Positions 63,829-64,000 of a DNA stretch of 64,000 nucleotides are shown piece by piece (position 1 is the first letter of the stretch; every line of letters starts with the position of its first letter). Location: the NCBI RefSeq assembly GCF_001514115.1, contig NZ_KQ948466.1, forward strand, positions 219,180 to 283,179, given 5' to 3'. Source of the DNA: Streptomyces olivochromogenes. GTDB lineage: Bacteria; Actinomycetota; Actinomycetes; Streptomycetales; Streptomycetaceae. Made by a program: the position numbers and the translations under genes. The notes beneath the pieces were generated by a model that saw nothing but the letters and a program-made list of their open reading frames with translations, did no database searches and had not been told where the DNA came from.

Positions 63829-64000
63829 TCAGCTTTCGAAGCGGTATCCCATGCCGGGTTCGGTGATGAGGTAGCGGGGGTGGGCGGGGTCGGTCTCGAG
63901 TTTGCGGCGGAGTTGGGCCATGTAGACCCGCAGGTAGTTGGTCTTGTTGCTCTGGCTGACTCCCCACACCTCGGCCAGGAGGTGTTTTTGGGTGATGAGC
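63829..64000 (-). CDS. KdpE-like OmpR/PhoB response regulator, C-terminal part
   Basis: The last 56 codons of a gene that enters from the right edge: LITQKHLLAEVWG, NKTNYLRVYMAQLRRKLE, then ARYLITEPGMGYRF-like text ending FES. This is the winged-helix DNA-binding end of KdpE-type regulators, which respond to potassium limitation with KdpD. The stop is TGA at 63829-63831. The receiver domain is outside the window. The neighbouring kdpD fragment is broken, so if the gene is intact it must depend on another sensor. Confidence 0.78.
   Translation of the reverse strand, partial: LITQKHLLAEVWGVSQSNKTNYLRVYMAQLRRKLETDPAHPRYLITEPGMGYRFES

Overview
The window is from a high-GC actinomycete, almost certainly Streptomyces or a close relative. 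GC at third codon positions is very high, GTG starts with strong GGAGG sites are common, several transcripts look leaderless (-10 box about 7 nt before the ATG), and the gene content is typical of that genus: a LuxR-type ATP-binding regulator, DUF397 and CGNR proteins, a soluble Ser/Thr kinase with TPR repeats, a PucR regulator and HxlR/TetR/LacI regulators. No rRNA, tRNA or CRISPR array was seen.

Region 1 (1-6.7 kb) holds a partial secreted subtilase, an LLM flavin oxidoreductase, a conserved hypothetical protein, a large LuxR/ATPase regulator, a CGNR zinc-finger regulator and an orphan DUF397 protein. Region 2 (6.7-26.2 kb) is a lipid/CoA catabolism block. It has two SCP-x/Ltp-type thiolases plus a DUF35 OB-fold protein in one operon, a crotonase, three acyl-CoA synthetases, a nitronate-monooxygenase-type flavoprotein, a carotenoid-desaturase-like FAD protein, an MpaB-type oxygenase and an acyl-CoA dehydrogenase. 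The set and part of the gene order resemble the mycobacterial cholesterol side-chain regulon; one perfect and one near-perfect KstR-type box and a second, shared palindrome lie upstream of these genes. A secreted penicillin-acylase-family enzyme and a kinase-TPR protein are embedded in it.

Region 3 (26.2-34.8 kb) is mixed: a Cys-rich copper-storage-like protein, an NTF2-like protein, a DJ-1/PfpI protein with a short TetR regulator, a LacI regulator divergent from a Gfo/Idh/MocA dehydrogenase, the wreck of an integrase/DUF6262 mobile module, a TetX-like monooxygenase divergent from a TetR regulator, and fragments of an alginate-lyase-like gene. Region 4 (34.8-46.3 kb) is a complete inositol catabolic locus. 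A GntR regulator and the operon iolC, aldolase, iolB, iolD, mmsA run on the minus strand. A sugar ABC transporter plus a dehydratase-type isomerase run on the plus strand. The two -35 boxes of the divergent promoters sit inside an 18-bp inverted repeat. With the Gfo/Idh protein at 30.2 kb, every step from inositol to acetyl-CoA has a candidate gene.

Region 5 (46.3-59.8 kb) begins with a deletion scar joining a headless aldehyde dehydrogenase to a headless SDR. It continues with a TetR regulator, an AMACR-like CoA-transferase-family enzyme divergent from an acyl-CoA dehydrogenase, a HIT protein, lpdA, a cysteine hydrolase, a thioesterase divergent from an HxlR regulator, an EthA-like Baeyer-Villiger monooxygenase divergent from a PucR regulator, an SGNH hydrolase and a GNAT acetyltransferase. 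Region 6 (59.8-64 kb) is a gene graveyard: a substrate-binding protein broken at a (CGGCT)4 repeat, an intact Nudix gene, a decayed TIR-WD40 gene, a KdpD fragment with two internal deletions and the 3' end of a kdpE-like gene. No wholly unknown system is evident. The best leads are the shared regulatory motifs of the lipid block, the 86-bp inverted-repeat element, the repeat-mediated frameshift and the decayed TIR-WD40 locus.
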